A DNA stretch of 64,000 bases. Source: Neodiprion pinetum. Taxonomy: Eukaryota; Arthropoda; Insecta; Hymenoptera; Diprionidae. Below the pieces are notes generated by a model. It saw nothing but the letters and a program-made list of their open reading frames with translations. It had not been told where the DNA came from and searched no databases. Numbering within the stretch: the stretch's first letter is position 1; each line of letters starts with the position of its first letter. Location of the stretch: positions 20,761,598-20,825,597 of the forward strand of contig NC_060235.2 of NCBI RefSeq assembly GCF_021155775.2, given 5' to 3'. Positions 36,754 through 49,684 of this stretch are shown piece after piece. The position numbers and the translations under genes are program-made.

Positions 36754-36794
36754 GGGTGGAAAGGGGATGGGGGATGGGGGGGGGGGGGGGGGGG
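36754..36794 (+). repeat. G-rich tract with a 19-base G run
   Basis: Several GGG runs lead into 19 consecutive G at 36776-36794. It satisfies a G-quadruplex pattern on the plus strand. The exact run length is a likely assembly uncertainty. Confidence 0.85.
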
Positions 36795-37338
36795 TAGGTA
36801 TATGGGCACGGAGGTAGGGATTTGGGGCCGCGGTTAAGTGGCCGATGATAAGATACAAGGTTGGTAATTAATTCACCGAGTCGCCTAGGTAAACACGAGC
36901 TGAGAAATTAAAAGCAATTTGTCAGTCGAGTCCCTATCTCTCTCTCTCTCTCCCTCTTTCTCGCCTAGTTTCCTCGCCGTATACGTGAGTATACACTCAG
37001 GAGTTAAGATTACCGCGATACAACATCGTGAGCCGATGTTTCGTAAACGACCTACACACCCCACCTTCCTCCTTAACTTGCCCCCTACGTATTAAGGATA
37101 AGAACTGAGGGGGTAAAGAAGCTGAAATACACGCGCACCATGGGTTAATCACCCTTGAAATCTAAAGCTTTCTCACCGACGAGGAAAGTACCCTAAGTCT
37201 ACCTTACCGATTTATTCTTTATTTTGGGATATGTTGCGGTACGTTGAAAAACATTCGACGCGTGTCTCTTTTCACATTCTGAATTCGGCCATTTGAAGGG
37301 TGAACATTACCACCAAAGTTTACTCCTAGAAATCGGGG

Positions 37339-37366
37339 TTTTTTTTTTTTTTTTTTTTTTTTTTTT
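37339..37366. repeat. poly-T tract (28 T)
   Basis: The longest homopolymer in the window. A minus-strand retrocopy tail is possible, but no retroelement body is visible beside it. Confidence 0.85.
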
Positions 37367-38639
37367 CTAGTCCCCAACAACGATGGCAAACTTTTTAACA
37401 AAACCAATTAGGCGATGATCGTTTGGAATGAAAACCAACTATAAATTTCACCTCCGAAGAAATATTTTAAAGGATTTCTCGTTAACGACGTAACATTTTT
37501 TTTTATGAAACCAATCGGACGTCATTTACTATAAACAGTTAACATACGCATTGTTTTTATTTTTAGGGATTGAATCCTTTATTCTTTGGGGGTTAAACTT
37601 TGGGAGTGGTTCTTACTTCTTGGAGAGCTAACATGGTGCGCCAGAAAAATACGTTTCTCACGCTTTTCGGTACGCTACAACATGTCACAGAATAAAGAAA
37701 ATCTTCGAGGTACGACTCGGGTGTTTTATCTCTGATCGTGAGACATTTTGGGAACACCGGAGACTGCCGAAATCTTTAAAATCCTTTCTCAGATGCAGGG
37801 AAATGTCGATTCGAAAATCGCGCAAAACAAGGCAACAGAAAAGTTGCAAAAATCTGTTGGTAACTATGTGGAAATTTTGTATTTCAGGAAACTATTTACA
37901 TCAGCTTTGCGGGTTTATTATGAGAAATCCCGGAAATTGCAAATACTGTATAATAATTCATTTTTCATATTTACCGAATCTTAGATACCAGGTTCAACTG
38001 CTCGATATGCTTGAGAATTACATAAAACGATAATTTAAACGCAATATTGAAATTTAATTTTTTTTATCCTGCCAAAACGTCGGAAATTATGTGAAATTCG
38101 TATATTATATGTGTAATGAATATGTTATTTCATATTCTGAGGTTTTCGTTTGTGAAAACTTTCATGAAATGAAATTTATCTTTACTCTTGCCTGAAGTTC
38201 TTCGATTCACTGAATATGGAAGTTTCAAGTTCAATTACTGACTCGATTCCGGTCAACATAACGGATAAGTACTTCATCCCTAAATAGGAGAGCAGGGAAT
38301 TTTTTCTGGTATCGGTGATCGTATAGAAAAATATTCAGGACTTTACATACATCGTATAATATACGCAGATGCATTAGGTGAACTTTTTCAATCGAGATTG
38401 AAACGTTTCTGGCGGTTTTAAATACGATCAATCATATTCCTCTCCTCCTCCTTATCGCTTCACGTGATTCTTAATAACACAACGACGACGGTACGTTGAG
38501 AGCGCGTGAATATAAAATGTATAATAAAAGTCATGAAAGGAACGAAACGTTGAAAGAGAGTGGAACGAAAAAAAGAGAATAACGAGATGCAAAAAAAATT
38601 GTAAAAGTGACGTCGATCTAATCACCTACGCACACGTTA

Positions 38640-38852
38640 TTCGAAACCCGGGCACATGTTCCGTATCGCGTGCCGAGGCTCTTTTAATGCTAATTAAGAT
38701 AAACCGCGAGACTTTTGTACGCGGGGTTAAGTACCGTTGATTAAATATTCAAAACTCTACGTACATATAACGCGGTCCTTCGCCCGGCTCGGGAATGGCC
38801 ATTCTCTGCATCAGGAATAGCCTATATATACGGGTAGTCCACCACTTCCGAC
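38640..38852. other. GC-mixed unique block next to the splice-site candidate
   Basis: No repeat or gene is recognised. The block contains CTAATTA- and GATTAAATA-type homeodomain-like motifs and a TATATATA string. Nothing here alone proves function. I list it because it lies directly downstream (minus sense) of the recursive splice candidate. Confidence 0.2.
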
Positions 38853-38890
38853 ACTTACCTGCAATAGAGGAAAAAAATTGAGATATTAGG
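38853..38890 (-). promoter_or_regulatory. candidate recursive splice site (zero-length exon)
   Basis: On the minus strand, in order: CTAAT at 38889-38885 (branch-point-like), a pyrimidine-rich tract over about 38877-38862, CAG at 38861-38859, then GTAAGTGT at 38858-38851. Acceptor and donor are directly fused. The branch A lies about 27 bases before the AG, a normal distance. In Drosophila such fused sites divide very long introns into steps. The pattern implies that the window is, at least in part, inside a long intron of a minus-strand gene whose exons lie outside. A chance match is possible, but all four parts are near consensus. Confidence 0.5.
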
Positions 38891-40179
38891 CGTTGGTTAT
38901 TATTTAAAAATGAACGAAAATCTTGTGAAAATAAGGTCTGAAAAATCTCGCATCAGAAAAGTGTTGAATCGACAATTACCCATTTGTTTCACCCACGTGA
39001 AATTTTGGTTTTTCTACTCAAAATCCAGTCCTGCCGCTTTGAGTTTTGAATACTTTGTTATTGCGGAATGTGTGCATGCATAATAACAATGAGTAATCAT
39101 AATGAGGTATAAAGCGCACGTGCAATGCGCATCGTTTAACTGATAAAGAAGTGGCGAGTGCAACTCGATTCTACTTTAATCACTTAAGTAGACCAAGAAG
39201 ACATGGTTGTGTGTATGAAACGCATCAAGTAGCATGTAGTTACGATATAGCAGTTACAGAGCGGTGCAGTGAATCAATTTATTAAAGCCGCGGTGATGAA
39301 TAAAATATTGCGGTTAAAGGTACATTTTCGCCGTTTTCCGGTGTGTCGAAAATTCTATTTTACGCAACGGAATGGTAAGAGAAAAACGAACAGTTCTCTT
39401 TCCAGCGTTAAAGGTCGACCGACATATTTTTCCTGTGATTTTAATGGGTGAAAAAATAATGAAACTGAAAGATTAGTCACAAAATGAATATCTTTAAAAT
39501 GATATTTTAGTTACCGTTTATAAAAAATATTATCACTCTCTTTTAATGTGTAGATAATAATTTTTTTAATTATTCTACGAGTCCTGTAAACGTTACTCGG
39601 TGAAAAATGAAAAAATCGCGTAACAGAATGTTGAATAACCATTGTACAAGTGGAACGAAAAAAAAGAAACTGTACAAAAAAGTATTCGCTTTCTAAAAAC
39701 GGTATCACGAAACCGATAAGAAGATGAAACGCGATAATTTCTTTGGATATGCATTCACTGCTCGTCAGACTCACGAAACATGAATGCGATAGTATGCGTT
39801 TGTTTACAGTTACGGCATATGCACGTACCTGTTTGCACCGTAACATTACATACATAATATAAGCCGTACTCACATACCAGAGAAAAGATAAGTCGAGTTT
39901 TGTTTGCTTCTCTCGCACGCTGGTAGATAACAGAAAAATCCAAGCTCAACGTACAATTTTCCTCGGTACAATATTTTTCTCCCTTGGATTTTTATTCGCG
40001 ATTTGAAACGCATGGTACATTGGATCACGTCACGCGGATGAAATTATATTGATTGTGAGACCGTTCTCATGGCTAAGGTTTAATTCGGAGTAAATTTTCA
40101 CAGGCTTGATGGGTAATAATGATATAGTGTTAATCAATCGGACAAGTGATTCTCCCAAGGGTCTAATGAGAAAGTAGCG

Positions 40180-40785
40180 TTGTATCGGTCGAGGAGAATT
40201 CCATTAGACATCGAAGAACCCGAGTCTTCTTCAATTTCCTGCTACGCAATCGCCGATCGTGAAATCCGGGTCAAAATACGGATAAGCCGTGTGGATAATA
40301 AACCCGGAGGAGAGAAAGTGTGGCCGAAACCTGCACCCGAGAGATATAGAGATCGGAAGATAAGAGGATTATCTTTTGATCGGGCGATCAAACGCAGTAG
40401 AAAGATTATTTCCAATCGTGGAACGGCAGCGAGTCGGATCATGATACATCGGAATCCCCATATCCCGTCGCAAATAGCCACGATCTATCATCCGTCGAGA
40501 TTCGGAGAATCGGCTGGGATTTGCCAGGAAGCCGGATTCACACCACAGAGGAATTTCATCGAGAAGTTATCTTCAACTCCGATCTTGAGCCTTCGCACAT
40601 TTTTAAAACCCTACATCAGCTCATCGATACGGCGACAAATGAGCATCAATGGCGTGTTCCGTAAATGGTCGGTGACGCATGACGTCATGATCGTAGTAAT
40701 CGGTAACAGTGACGCGGGAAATTTGAATGCCGAGAGAAGCCGAAACGCCGTTTTATGTTCTCGAAGGCTCGAAACGAAATTCTGA
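40180..40785 (+). other. longest open frame in the window (probably non-coding)
   Basis: 201 codons without a stop, opening with TTG. The first in-frame ATG is at 40441, leaving about 115 codons. The product would be rich in Arg, Ser and Ile with no domain, signal peptide or repeat that I recognise. It lies in a GC-richer patch where a minus-strand frame (40242-40481) is open as well, which points to composition. It is kept only because an exon or an old element cannot be excluded. Confidence 0.12.
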
Positions 40786-41318
40786 CCCATATTTTTCTGA
40801 TCGATGTTCAACAACAGTCACAGATATGGGGAATTCGACTCGATATACAATTCGGATTCGGGACTTTTTTGAATAAGGATTTTATCCAATGCAAGGACAG
40901 TTGGAAGGTTGAACTGCAGCCTGCAGAGCTTGGATAGACTCGTTCGATGGCTGGCTAGATCCGCTTAGCGTCACCGTAACAATCGGTTTTATATTATTCA
41001 AAAGGAGGGCGCTGGTGTATCGCTACCGGGGGTAATTGACGGCGCTTATATGGGATAGCGGAATGGGAATGAGAATAGCAAAGTAGTTACTGCGGATGAG
41101 AGGCACCTGGCGCTACGGAAAGTGAGTGCCTCCCACCTTCCCTGCCGGCACCTGCACCCTTCATTGGCTCTCAAGCCGCCCGACAAACTGGAACACAGCT
41201 GAATTCTGCATGAGGGACCTGTAAGGAACACGAGACGAGGCGAGGCTTCGACTGCCTACTTTGTATTGATACATCACGACGCGAAGGTCCACTTTCATCG
41301 ATTGTTTCGCAATCGAAT

Positions 41319-41344
41319 TCTCTCTCTCTCTCTCTCTCTCTCTC
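41319..41344. repeat. (TC)n microsatellite
   Basis: About 13 TC dinucleotides. Confidence 0.95.
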
Positions 41345-42358
41345 GTTCTGGCAAGTAACTCTAGACTTAAAGTATGCGGTCTCGCAGAAATTAGAGCACT
41401 GGAATTCGTGAGAATTCAAGATGTATCAGGTGTATACTTCAGTAAAGGCAGTGTCCAAAAGAATTGTAAAGCATGAGATAAAGATTGGACAAGTGCGAAT
41501 GAGATGGAGATAGTTAAATTATGTGAATCAAACATACGATTTTCCATCGGTAAAGAAAAACATTGGCTTTCCACGAACAACATCTAAACTGAAAATATCT
41601 CGAAATGTCTGAATAAAATTATTTGAAATCCTCGCAAATCCCTGTAGTCAGCTACGTGAACCTCACGAAATCTTTGAAAATCCTTTGAAATTATTGTGGA
41701 AGTCTCGAAATCCAGTTACAGTAAAAATCTATTACTGCGAATATCCCTATAGAATAAAACTCTATTTGATGATAAATATCTGTAATAACGATTAAGAACG
41801 TTTGTCCTACTTGCATCATCACCAATACGGTAACAAACCGTTTGAATGATCGATCCGATAATAATAACCTCCAAACTCAATTTTCTGTCATGAGATTTTG
41901 ACAGATACCTTCTTCAAAGTTCGGGGACAAGTCGAAGGAAGGAATATCGCAAATTTGATGAAATCTTGCGACAGTAAACATTCGCCTGATAGCGTTAGCG
42001 AGTTTCAGAGGGGGGGTTACTTGAAATCCAAGCCACCCCGCCTCGAAAGCGACAGAGCAGAGACTGTTATAATTTTGGCAAGGGTTGATAGCCGGTGTGA
42101 GCGCGGGAAATACGAGTATAACTTCGGTCAAACAAATTACTAAAGTTTAGGTTCGTTATAACAAATTGCCGGGGAGCAATTAGAAACTAAAATAAAAGTT
42201 AGTGTAGCTCGGCTTACTTTTTATCGATTACTTAATGCGACGACCGCCAGTCTTGCTGCAAGCACCTCGATCCCCTCATCCTTTCCAAACTGACAGTCAA
42301 GCCACAGATCTCACGGATATCTCCAGAACTCCCCGTCATTCGGCTAACCGACTGCAGA

Positions 42359-42359
42359 T

Positions 42360-42391
<32 letters not shown>

Positions 42392-42412
42392 TGGCTGACT
42401 GACTGACTGACT
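42359..42412. repeat. (GACT)n microsatellite
   Basis: About 12-13 GACT tetramers with a few single-base changes. The Ser/Gln/Val-rich frames across it on the minus strand are artefacts. Confidence 0.9.
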
Positions 42413-45400
42413 ACCTGACAGTGCGGAGAGGGTTTTGGCGTGGCGAGATAGAGAACGGCACGTATCATCCCAACGGGCTAAACTCGATTTCACCCCGATA
42501 CCGCGACCGCCGCCGACAGCAGACAGACTGCAGCAGCACAGGGATGAAAAAGATTCCATCAGCTTTTCTCAGATTTCTTTTCCGAGCGAGAAGGAATTCC
42601 ATTTCTCGGCTGAGCGACCGCCGTCTTTTCGAAAGCCTGACCTAACTTAACCTTTCCCTTACGGGCAACCATACCATTATTGAGTTACCAACGGCGATAC
42701 CGTTTCGTTCAGGGGTCAGAAGATGGAAAAGGGAACGCAAACATCTTTGACACGCGATAAGATAAAGAATAAATCAAAAGAGGAAGAAAAAGAGGGAAAG
42801 AAAAAAATGTAGACCAGAGCTGTGTAATAGTCAAGAGTTACCTTTGCCGTCAGTTTCGTGTCAGGTACATGAGTCGGGAAGAAGCATACCGTACGAAAGC
42901 CATTATCATGCGATACACTTAATCTTTGTCTGTACTAAACATTTCGGCAAGCAGCTGCTGAACCGTCTGGAAGACGTCTGTCATCCTTCCCTGGCGATGA
43001 ACGAGCCTTTCGTTCTTCTTACTTGGTATTCTTTTTCTTTTAATCAAAGAGAGTAAGTTACGGCTAGACAGACCGAAGAGACGGAAAGTGTTGGAATACG
43101 CGAAACACATGGAGGATCGTGGAGCCAATGTACGCCGTATCCGCGTCAATCACTCTCCGGGCTCCGGGCCGCCTTCAGAATGTGGCACTGCACTTCTGCA
43201 GCTTTTCTCACAAAAGCGACAGCCACTGGAGCGTGTATTTTTCAGCACAGCGTATACGCCTGCGCCTGGCTCAACGTTCACCAGTCGCTTTGATCCACAC
43301 TTTTCTATGTGCTCTACGCGTTTTGCGAGCTACACCCAGCCTCCACGCTGGCGAAAGCAAACATGAACAGACGGCACACCCAGACCCTGCATGGGTGGAA
43401 AAGTATCAACACATCACACGTCGTACAGACTCCGGTCCCTTTTGATGCGGCGAATTTCGTTTCTTTTACATTGCCGTAATTCTGCAGTGAAATTAACACG
43501 CACGCTTCCGTCAAACGAATATCAAACCTAGCATTTGCTCATCTTTACTAAAGCAAACACATTCGTCTGGTACCGTATCGACCATTCCAGCCATGTCAAT
43601 GCACAAGCTGGCTTAAATTAGGTCAGATACTCTGCAGTCGCGTCTTTAGTTAGGCTATAATCCTTTCTTGCTTTCAATTTTGTCAGATAATTGACCTCGG
43701 TATGTTTACCACTAGCGAAACTATGAGTTCCATTGACATCGGATAACGTTAGTTGAAACCAAATTATAATCTATAGAAATCCGAACCGGATTCTTCTGAC
43801 ATGGTGGTTTACGTACCATTCACAGGAATTTATTCAGTGGTTTGAAAATGGGTAAATCAATGATCCTCCATGTAGCTAAAACCAAAATCCCTGTTTGGAA
43901 TCTTGCTATAATTTTGCATCTCACTTTAAACGGGCGGGTGAAATTCGGTCGGTGTATTCATTTACAAGAATTCCCGAGTGACTGTACGGTTTTCTTCGGA
44001 TTTCAGTGGTGGCAATTGCTCGACCCTCCGCAGGGCCGGAGAAGGTGGGTATATTTATTAAGAGCTGTTCAATTAACATCCAGCCAGCCGAGGGCGAGGG
44101 AATTCTTAGGATATTTATGGTAAGCACGCGTTGGGGCGAGAGTTGCAAGAGAAAGCACTCGCCGAAGACGCTTCATTCACCATTCCGTTTCCCGAGATTG
44201 GTCCCCATTGTGAGGAGGACCAAACTCTGGACATATTTATTATGACCCAGTCTTGCGGAGGCTGGTTGGAGTTCTCTGCGGAGTAAAGTCTCGTTGTTGC
44301 TGCCTCTTCCCGCGATCTTGGAACGCGAAACATGTCTGTCCGCTCGCTCCGTTGGATATTATACGGGAGCATTTCTTGCCCTCGAGCGAGGAGCCCGTGT
44401 CATAAAGATAACATCCTCTTTTGAGATCTTCCAGTAAAGGTGGAGGATAGCTAGCACGGCGGGAGGATGAGAGGAATAAAATGCGTGGTGCACTCCTCCC
44501 CCACCTCGCCAAACCCTCGTCCTCGAAGAAAATATTACATCTATCGTCGTAAACAAACCCTCCGCCGAATCTTTAACCGTCGGGTCATAACCGCCAATGG
44601 CTCGAAATTTTTATGCCGAATGGGCACTGCTGGCCAACCCCGAACCAATATCTGAACACTTCCTCAACTCGGTTCACACTAAGTTGACAGGCAATCACCG
44701 AGACTTTGGAAAATTCTGAAGCTGTTTACTTTTGGCAGTAGGTATTGAGATGGTCGTATACCTGAGCAATTTAAGTTCGTTAATTGCTGGGGTAATTCCA
44801 GATCCGGAAAACCTGGGCGATATGACGCTTGAACCCAGACACCTCAACGGAACACGGAGGAGCGATGGGGAAGGAGATTATAGAAGAGGGTTGCTTTATA
44901 TCACCGACGAATTGTAGATTGGCAATTTTTACGGCCCATAAGCTTCCATATTGTGCGGTAATGTGCGGTAATTTAAAGTAAATTGCTCCATTTTACGTTA
45001 AAATACAAGAGAGGAACGTTGACGGAGCTTCGGGAGAAGGAGGAGCAGAAAGAGGAGAAAGGGGAAGAGTAGAGGGGCGAGCCCACGAAAGTAATGGTAA
45101 TCCAGCTGAGCTGGGGTCGGTTGGAAGTGAAAAATGTGCGATTGACTAATTATACATCCAGAGAAACTCTAAAATTAGGGTGTAAGTACTTCTCGGTAGT
45201 AGATACGTACGTGTAAATTCTATACTAAAGGGCTTTACGAGGGTCAGATGGATGCGTTGAGATTAAAAAGAAACTCGGATAGCACCGTCGGAAAAAAATG
45301 TTACCGTTACCGTACGTGGTTGGCAATCCAAAGTTCCATGGAGAGCGTTTACTTGGTACTTGCTCACGAACTTTACCGACGAGTGAAAGAAATATTATAC

Positions 45401-46818
45401 TTATGTGTGGAAAAATGTGAATACGCGTTTTCCGCGTTGATTCACCATTTTTCTTCTGATTATTCCTATTCACACCTTGACAATTGCCAGCTAAAAGTTG
45501 ACTCAGGTAATTGATGAAGTTTATACAGCGAATATTAAATCGACGATGCATCAGTGGATTGACATTATTTTTTTTTTTTTTTTAGATTAATCCAACAAAA
45601 CGAGTGAAAAAAGTAGCTCATGAAATCTACGGTAGATTCATCATAGCAAATGAGAGTTAGCTTCTGATATTTCTCACTTTCCTTTTCGTGCCTGATCAAT
45701 TCACTGTCACATTCTGTCACCATTCCAAATGACGAGCATTATAATACTGAGCATTACGAAAAATCTCATTAATTCCAAAGGTCAGTTTGACCACGGTTAG
45801 AATATTTACAATTTTCCCCACTGTTTCGACATCGTGATTTATGGAGCATAATCAAACCGGCACGGAGATGACCGTCCGCATTTAGGTATGCGGTAGACTA
45901 AACGCGGGATTAAACATAAACTGAAAACCGCCAGAGTGGTAATCACTTAGATTAGAGGTCACGTACAACTTGACATGATGTACGTCGAGGCGGAAAGCGT
46001 TGCCCTTGTTAAAACAGTGGACAACCGGGGAGACGGTGGGTCAAGAGAAAAGCGGGTTTTGTGCTAAGCGCGAGGATGCGGAAGTGGAGTAATCCATTTT
46101 AGCCCGACAATTTGGTAGTGGTGAGGGTAGTACAGAAATCGGTGCCACGAACTGCGGCGACATTTTCATCCTTATCCTCACGACCAGGTTCCGCCTGCCA
46201 ACCAGCCAGCCGGCAAGCTCGCCTCGCGCACGTTTTCCCAGAAAATTACTTTTATGATCTCGCATATATCCGGCGGCAACTTTTACGGTCGTTTTACGCG
46301 CGATACATACCTTAAATGCGACGTACCAGGACGGTCTAGTCGTAGCTAGCCAGCTACGGTCCCTGTTCTCCCTCCAGGGATATACTACGCGGACTAGGAA
46401 GACGTACATGTGCACAGATAGCCTGTTACCTTGTCGTGTTTTGCGACAATGGCACGTATGAGGTACGCCTCGAATCCGGTGCATCGAATGGCCGAGAATG
46501 TCAGTTTCATGCTTCTCCTAGCAGAAAGAAATACTGAATCACCGCATCATAATTCGAGATTCACGGACTTGTGCCTCCTCGTTCCACGAGAAAAACATGC
46601 CGATAGATTCACGGAGAGGTAAAAGGATTATCCACTAAAAATTCACAAACGGTATAGTAACAGACACACTATGATAAGATAAGATAAGTCTTGCACTGTG
46701 TTGAACGTTCTACTAAAGTTGACGGTGAGAATTGTGTTAGAGAATCGTACTAATCGTAATATTTCCCCCGTTGTACGATATGCGAATTTTTAGTATAACA
46801 TTTTTTATCACACAACGC
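42413..46818. other. gene-free stretch with several GC-richer segments
   Basis: GC-richer at about 42.4-42.65, 43.1-43.45, 44.0-44.65 and 46.03-46.6 kb. A plus frame at 43842-44123 ends at a TATG|GTAAGC donor-like string, but its start lies in ordinary sequence and nothing supports an exon. A 147-codon ATG frame on the minus strand (46041-46484) has no recognisable content and overlaps a plus frame. Purine-rich sequence lies near 45.02-45.08 kb. Confidence 0.45.
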
Positions 46819-47000
46819 GTGAAAAGTGGGACTTTGCGTAGCAGTTCAACGGGACGAAAGTAGCCAATCCCATCTCAGTATCGTAAAGATAGGTTAACGC
46901 ATGCGAAGTTCACAATTGCTTCACTTTCGTCCCTAGGGAGAAAAAATTTACCGCTCACGTCCCGTGAAACCTACCACGCAAAGCCCGATCACTTTTCATT
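46819..47000. mobile_element. small palindromic MITE-like element
   Basis: The left part (GTGAAAAGTG, ACTTTGCGTAGCAG, CAACGGGACG) is mirrored at the right, where the reverse complement reads ATGAAAAGTG, GCTTTGCGTGGTAG, CACGGGACG. Further inside, GGGACGAAAGT also occurs in both orientations. About 180 bp, non-coding. Termini are approximate and the target duplication is not defined. Confidence 0.6.
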
Positions 47001-47770
47001 CACTGGTTACGAAAACTATCGCGTGTGACTCGGGCCAAAAGTTGATATTCGCTCAGGCACAAACTTCACACTCGTCACAACCGCCAAGTATCGTCTCTTG
47101 CCACCCAATATAAAATTCTTTATATTCTTCCAAGTTTCACCCTATGGAATGACTTGGAAGATTCGAGTCAGGAAGAACCATGAACGAAAAGTTTCTTCGG
47201 AATTCCGATTCGCCGTTACCCTGAGTCGGAAGTATATAATCGAATTATATTATCGCGGGGTAGAAAAGATGCGCCATATACCGCTTTCTATCAGAGTTTA
47301 CAGAGAACAAACACCTTCAACCGATCGTAAGTATCACGTCCCGAACGTAACTTCAGCGGTATCTGTACGGGTCATAAAATGGTTGGATATCAACGGAGGT
47401 GAAGGAACGTGGGTTTTAAAACAAGAGATTAACCGCGACGATACAGCGAAATCCATACTAATCAACGCGCCGCAGCGTCCCTGACCCGTGAAATTTACAC
47501 TAGTACACAATTTGTACGTTTTTTAATGTTTCGGTACTCATTATGTAGCCCGCCTCTAAGTAATCGCGTGAGCTGTAACCATTCAACGGTGCCCGGAACT
47601 GAACCTACGTTGAAAATCCAACCGTCACAAGTGGCGGACAGCTATGAATTCCCCCTTCCCCCCTTCCCTAATACCTCAACAAATTAACCCCGATTGTAAT
47701 TGTTCCTAACCGTCTCCATTGCCTCTTATGCTCAATCCGACCTCAGTGTCAACTTTTTGCGCGTGTTACA

Positions 47771-47804
47771 CTAAACCGTTACTGCATCCAAAGATGCGGT
47801 TTAG
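47771..47804. repeat. short hairpin
   Basis: CTAAACC pairs with GGTTTAG and, inside, GCATC pairs with GATGC around CAAA. A six-base bulge is left on one side. Probably incidental. Confidence 0.5.
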
Positions 47805-49637
47805 ACCTTGTCGTTTTACGGTTACATGAGGTAGATGCATCGTTTTTGACCACCTTAGTACCTTAGTTTGTGGCCATTAATTGATCCATTTGTGGCCACA
47901 TCAACTGTATGTAATTGAGAACATGACCACAAATGGTACAAAACTGTTGAATCGGCATTGATCATTGTCAAAATTACTTTTAAAACAATCGATTATCAAA
48001 TAGTTCCGTTTTACATTATCCGCAGATTAGGTTCTTGCAATAAATGCAATAACTGGATAAATTTATAGCGCTATATACGAGTAATACGTTACACAAAGTT
48101 GGTAAAAAATTATGCAGTGGTCACAAACGGTGCTTTTACCCTATTCGTATCACGGTGCATAAGAGAGGCAGAAAGTATCCTGGACGGCAAACTGGCGTTC
48201 ATGGGGGTGGATGTATTGCGCCATCACGCCACTAGCCGCGAGCATACAGCGTTCGCGTTATTTGCGTAATACAACCGACGAGCCAAATAGATCGATCGTC
48301 GGTTCGTGACGAGTGTGAAAACGCTTTCTTTTTTTTTTTTTTTTTAATATCTTCTCTGCTGTCCGTGTTTCTCCCCTTTTTTTTTTACTTTTATTATTAT
48401 ATCCTTTGCTCCCGAGTGATCTGCACAGCAGAGCGTGAGTTCCACCTACACGCGTATTTACACTCCGATTATCTCATGCGCGCGGTTTTTCGTATTACCG
48501 AGTGATTAAATCGCACGCCAGTTATTTTACACCGAAACGCAAGTGCTTATGCGCTTCGTTTCACACGAAAGTGTCTGTCGAAGATAACCGATCTCCTAGT
48601 TGCTCGTCACGATCGTTACCTTCATTCGGTACGTAATTGGACATCGAATTTGTTTCCCGACAAACGGCTAATCGCGATTTCCACGTAATTCAACGGTTGA
48701 AATATCGTTGTGAGAAACGTTGCGGGAGCTTTGGCGGTCTGCTCTCGCCGAAACGTTCATATCGTGAGAACTAGCAGCGAATGGCTTTGAGTTCAAAGCC
48801 GGATGAACGGTCTGAACGAGAAACGTGATGTAAGAGTGTGCGCGGAGAGAATGGGAGTCGGAACAGTTGAATGGCGAGAGGTCTAATCGGTACACATACG
48901 TCAGCCAAAGGACAGACGGTGAAGCGAGGAACGAGGAGAACAAAGAAGGGGATCGCTAATGACCAATCTGAAATGCATAAGCGCAGAGAACGTGGAATCC
49001 GCAATTCCTACAAGCCGCAAAGACCTAGCCGAGCGGAATGACGGCAGGACGGTGAAAACCGCTTATCTCCATTCCACTTGCCCCCGAAACCACGAATCTC
49101 GACTTATCATGGTCCATGATACATCCAAGTACGGGCACCGCAGCCTTGCATCGCCTCGTCTTCTCCCTTCGAATCCACGCCGCGGAATCCGTTCCTGTGC
49201 CCCGGGTTCAGGGGGTTCACAAGGTTCGCCGCCGCTCCATCAGCTTCGTTAACGGATGATCAGTCTCAGCAACGTATATCCTATACAGCATCCAACCACC
49301 GTTGTATCAGGTGCTGGATTACTTGAGTGTTTCTACTGCAAACTTTGACGGAATGTTACTACAGCTCCCTTGGTATTTGTGTTTGGAATGATGTAATAAT
49401 CTCCGAAGCTACGATCATGTACAAGATGTGAGATATCGTGCCAGCAGTCGGACGCTGTGTTCGATGATCGATATTTCAGGAAAGGTATCTTTCAATGTTT
49501 CACAGCACGTGCAGTCGTTCGTACCTATTACTCGTTACCAACGATGTGCCCCAGTTTTACTCAAAATTAATCTTCTGCTATGACGTCATTTACTTTCTAA
49601 TCCCACCCGAGATATAAAAGAAATTATAACAATCGCT

Positions 49638-49684
49638 ATATCCTAAAAAATATTGTACATATTTGACTTTGATTTTTAGGATAT
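49638..49684. repeat. short inverted repeat
   Basis: ATATCCTAAAAA and TTTTTAGGATAT form a 12-bp stem around a ~22-base loop. It lies in AT-rich DNA and has no other support as an RNA gene. Confidence 0.5.

Larger units (their letters stand above)
34792..38640. other. gene-free stretch with many simple repeats
   Basis: A GC-richer block at about 35.14-35.41 kb and another at 36.3-36.9 kb are separated by AT-rich DNA. Simple repeats include poly-A at 34929, AT/GT repeats near 35.0 and 35.5 kb, AAAT at 36.2 kb, a G run at 36.78 kb and a T run at 37.34 kb. No gene is supported. Confidence 0.55.
38891..42353. other. gene-free stretch; GC-richer at 40.2-41.3 kb
   Basis: AT-rich DNA to about 40.1 kb, GC-richer to 41.3 kb, then AT-rich. 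A patch of GAAATCC/GAAATCT motifs lies at about 41.6-41.75 kb. The 606-bp frame at 40180-40785 is described separately. Nothing else is recognised. Confidence 0.5.

Noticed and set aside
43842..44123. Frame that ends at a GTAAGC donor-like string
   Set aside because: The stop codon simply falls inside the donor-like string. No acceptor or conserved content supports an exon.
46041..46484. 147-codon ATG frame on the minus strand
   Set aside because: No domain or signal recognised. It lies in a GC-richer patch with an overlapping plus frame and no splice or promoter context.
47098..47484. 128-codon plus frame
   Set aside because: No recognisable family. Length is within chance for 64 kb read in six frames.
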